5,226 nt of DNA. It comes from Chthoniobacter flavus (GTDB taxonomy: Bacteria; Verrucomicrobiota; Verrucomicrobiia; Chthoniobacterales; Terrimicrobiaceae). The stretch covers positions 1-5,226 of the forward strand of contig CAMDOJ010000127.1 in assembly GCA_945903555.1 (NCBI GenBank), in the 5' to 3' direction. The translations under genes and the position numbers were made by a program. How positions within the stretch are numbered: position 1 is the stretch's first letter; every line of letters starts with the position of its first letter. The notes under the pieces are model-generated. The model saw nothing but the letters and a program-made list of their open reading frames with translations. It ran no database searches and was not told the origin of the DNA. This document shows, piece by piece, positions 3,528 to 5,226 of the stretch.

Positions 3528-5226
3528 AGTATCCTTCACTCTTGATCCGCTGGTTCGCTCCGTTTGTTTTTTTGATTTTAGTCTGCAGTTTCGCCCTAGC
3601 CCAAGACCCTCCGACTGCCGCGTCCGAAAAGAAGGACCTTGATCAAAAAATTGATGATTTATTCGGCCAACTGACTGGGCCATTTGTGAATGCGATTTTT
3701 CATCCCATTTCCACGGATATCGACGTCAAAAAAGTATCCCAGATGCCAGAGAATCTGACCCTACCGGCACCGAAGTCGGAGGATATGTGGTATTATCGAG
3801 CCGACGAAAAAAGTGCGTGGCAGCGGGTGAGCATTCAAAAAAACGAAAACGGTCTTTTTTGCGAGGAGTTACAAATGGCGGTAAATCCCAGCGACGCCCT
3901 GAAGCCGTTTTCAGGTCAATGGACGCCGGCTAAGCTCAAGTCTTTTTTGGTCATATTCTGGTTGGCTGCGGCTGGGGTGATTCTCACGGTCGCATTTAAA
4001 TTTATCAATATTACGGCGTTTCCTTTGGCTTTGCGCACGGTGCGAGGGAAATACAGCCACCAGAGTGATCCTGGTGCTTTGACCCACTTTCAGGCATTGA
4101 CGGCAGCTGTCTCGGGAACCGTTGGCTTGGGTAATATCGCGGGTGTGGCGATCGGTATTCACAGCGGTGGACCGGGGGTCGCGTTTTGGCTTTTTCTCAG
4201 TGGTTTTTTGGGAATGTCTACGAAGTTCGCGGAGTGCACGCTTGGAGTCAAATACCGCATATTTGATGCCGAAGGGCGGGTTCATGGTGGTCCGATGTAT
4301 TACTTGCGGCGCGGATTGCAAGATCGGGGCATGAAATCATTGGGCGTTGTGCTGGCCTTCTTCTTTGCAATCTTCTGCGTTTTCGCCTCCTTCGGTGGTG
4401 GCAATATTTTTCAGGTTAACCAGGTCACCACCCAGTTAATCAACATCACTGGAGGCGAGGCTTCCTTCTTTTTTAATAACCAATGGGTCTTCGGGCTCAT
4501 TATGGCATTCATGACCTCGCTAGTGATCCTTGGTGGAATCCAAGGTATCGCCAAGGTGACGGATAAGCTGGTGCCGCTCATGTGTGTCACCTATGTGGTC
4601 AGCGCGCTTCTTGTATTGGTGGTCAATGCCTCGAATCTTTTGCCTGCACTCCAGATGATACTCAGCGAAGCTTTCCAACCACGGGCGGCTATCACCGGCG
4701 GGTTGGTGGCGGCATTCATTTGGGGCATGCGTCGGGCTACCTTCTCGAACGAGGCGGGTATCGGCTCGGCTCCGATCGCTCATGCAGCCGCAAAGACGCG
4801 TCGTCCGGCTTCGGAGGGGGTTGTCGCCTTGTTGGAACCGTTTCTGGATACGGTCGTGATCTGCACGATGACCTCTCTCGTTTTGTGTGTGACAATGAAC
4901 TTCGACGGCAATTCGGCCAATTATTCCATCAACGGGCACCCCTATGTGTTGGGGGCCGCAGGCACGGGGTGGTCGGAAGGCATTGCGATGACATCGGCGG
5001 CATTTGAGACTGTTCACTCCTCTTTCAAGTATATCTTGTTCTTCTGCGTATTTGCCTTTGCTTTTTCGACACTGATTACGTGGAGTTATTATGGGCTCCA
5101 ATCATGGCAGTATTTGTTTGGTAAAAAGCCGATCGTCGCATGGATCTACAAGTCGATTTTCTGCCTGATCATCATCGTCGGTTCGGCGTCCTCAATGAAT
5201 AATGCGACGGATTTTTCCGATGCTTC
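3524..5226 (+). CDS. AGCS-family Na+:alanine/glycine-type symporter (partial, 3' end missing)
   Basis: 567 complete codons are visible and the frame is open at the right edge. AGCS proteins import alanine, glycine or related amino acids with Na+ across the inner membrane. Diagnostic blocks are HFQALTAAVSGTVGLGNIAG (188-207), GGPGVAFWLFLSGFLGMSTKF (215-235), GGPMYYL (255-261) and FSNEAGIGSAPIAHAAA (407-423). Around ten hydrophobic segments run from about 141 to 560. Residues 1-26 are a signal peptide (hydrophobic core, then SFALA before QD). Residues 37-60 (DLDQKIDDLFGQLTGPFVNA region) match the amphipathic helix that precedes the first membrane helix in this subfamily. Between it and the core helix at 141 lies an unusual soluble segment of about 75 residues (62-137) rich in charged and aromatic residues. 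The start at 3524 is chosen for the signal peptide; its Shine-Dalgarno placement is odd (see the mini-ORF). The exact substrate cannot be read from the sequence. Confidence 0.9.
   Translation, partial: MKYPSLLIRWFAPFVFLILVCSFALAQDPPTAASEKKDLDQKIDDLFGQLTGPFVNAIFHPISTDIDVKKVSQMPENLTLPAPKSEDMWYYRADEKSAWQRVSIQKNENGLFCEELQMAVNPSDALKPFSGQWTPAKLKSFLVIFWLAAAGVILTVAFKFINITAFPLALRTVRGKYSHQSDPGALTHFQALTAAVSGTVGLGNIAGVAIGIHSGGPGVAFWLFLSGFLGMSTKFAECTLGVKYRIFDAEGRVHGGPMYYLRRGLQDRGMKSLGVVLAFFFAIFCVFASFGGGNIFQVNQVTTQLINITGGEASFFFNNQWVFGLIMAFMTSLVILGGIQGIAKVTDKLVPLMCVTYVVSALLVLVVNASNLLPALQMILSEAFQPRAAITGGLVAAFIWGMRRATFSNEAGIGSAPIAHAAAKTRRPASEGVVALLEPFLDTVVICTMTSLVLCVTMNFDGNSANYSINGHPYVLGAAGTGWSEGIAMTSAAFETVHSSFKYILFFCVFAFAFSTLITWSYYGLQSWQYLFGKKPIVAWIYKSIFCLIIIVGSASSMNNATDFSDA

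Noticed and set aside
4520..5101. 193-residue open frame on the minus strand
   Set aside because: It lies wholly antisense to strongly conserved symporter motifs, is rich in Arg/His/Cys as expected of a shadow frame, and resembles no known family.

Overview
The window suggests a Gram-negative bacterium of roughly balanced base composition. It encodes a secreted beta-barrel-like protein ending in phenylalanine and a Na+/alanine-type symporter with an N-terminal signal peptide. The symporter style resembles proteins of the Verrucomicrobiota/Bacteroidota, but this phylum guess is weak because no rRNA or marker gene is present.

Left part (1-2055): four genes on the + strand, the first three tightly packed. 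They are the C-terminal tail of a probable DNA modification/repair radical SAM protein of the kind linked to uracil-DNA glycosylases, a DUF4130 (TIGR03915-type) 'probable DNA metabolism' protein, a 49-residue DUF2256 four-cysteine zinc-finger-like protein that overlaps the previous stop codon by ATGA, and a DUF429-like predicted nuclease with an RNase H-like fold. The first two families are known to co-occur with UdgX-type uracil-DNA glycosylases. No UDG domain lies in the window, so it may be upstream. The set reads as a small DNA-repair or base-modification operon of unknown chemistry.

Middle (2056-3083): a 137-base AT-rich intergenic region carries a regularly spaced array of TTGC/GCAA half-sites. 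It precedes a 296-residue putative outer-membrane beta-barrel protein with a His/Glu-rich loop that suggests metal contact.

Right part (3084-5226): a 440-base stretch without a convincing protein gene holds a long-range-paired, multi-hairpin region that could be a structured RNA or elaborate 3' UTR. It ends in a strong rho-independent terminator. A second hairpin with a T-rich tail follows, then a three-codon mini-ORF (Met-Asp-Ser-stop) whose stop overlaps the next start. The last gene is an AGCS-family Na+:amino-acid symporter running off the right edge. It carries a signal peptide and an unusual insert of about 75 residues before its first core membrane helix.

No tRNA, rRNA, CRISPR array or insertion sequence was seen. 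Family assignments come from recognised motifs, not from a database search.
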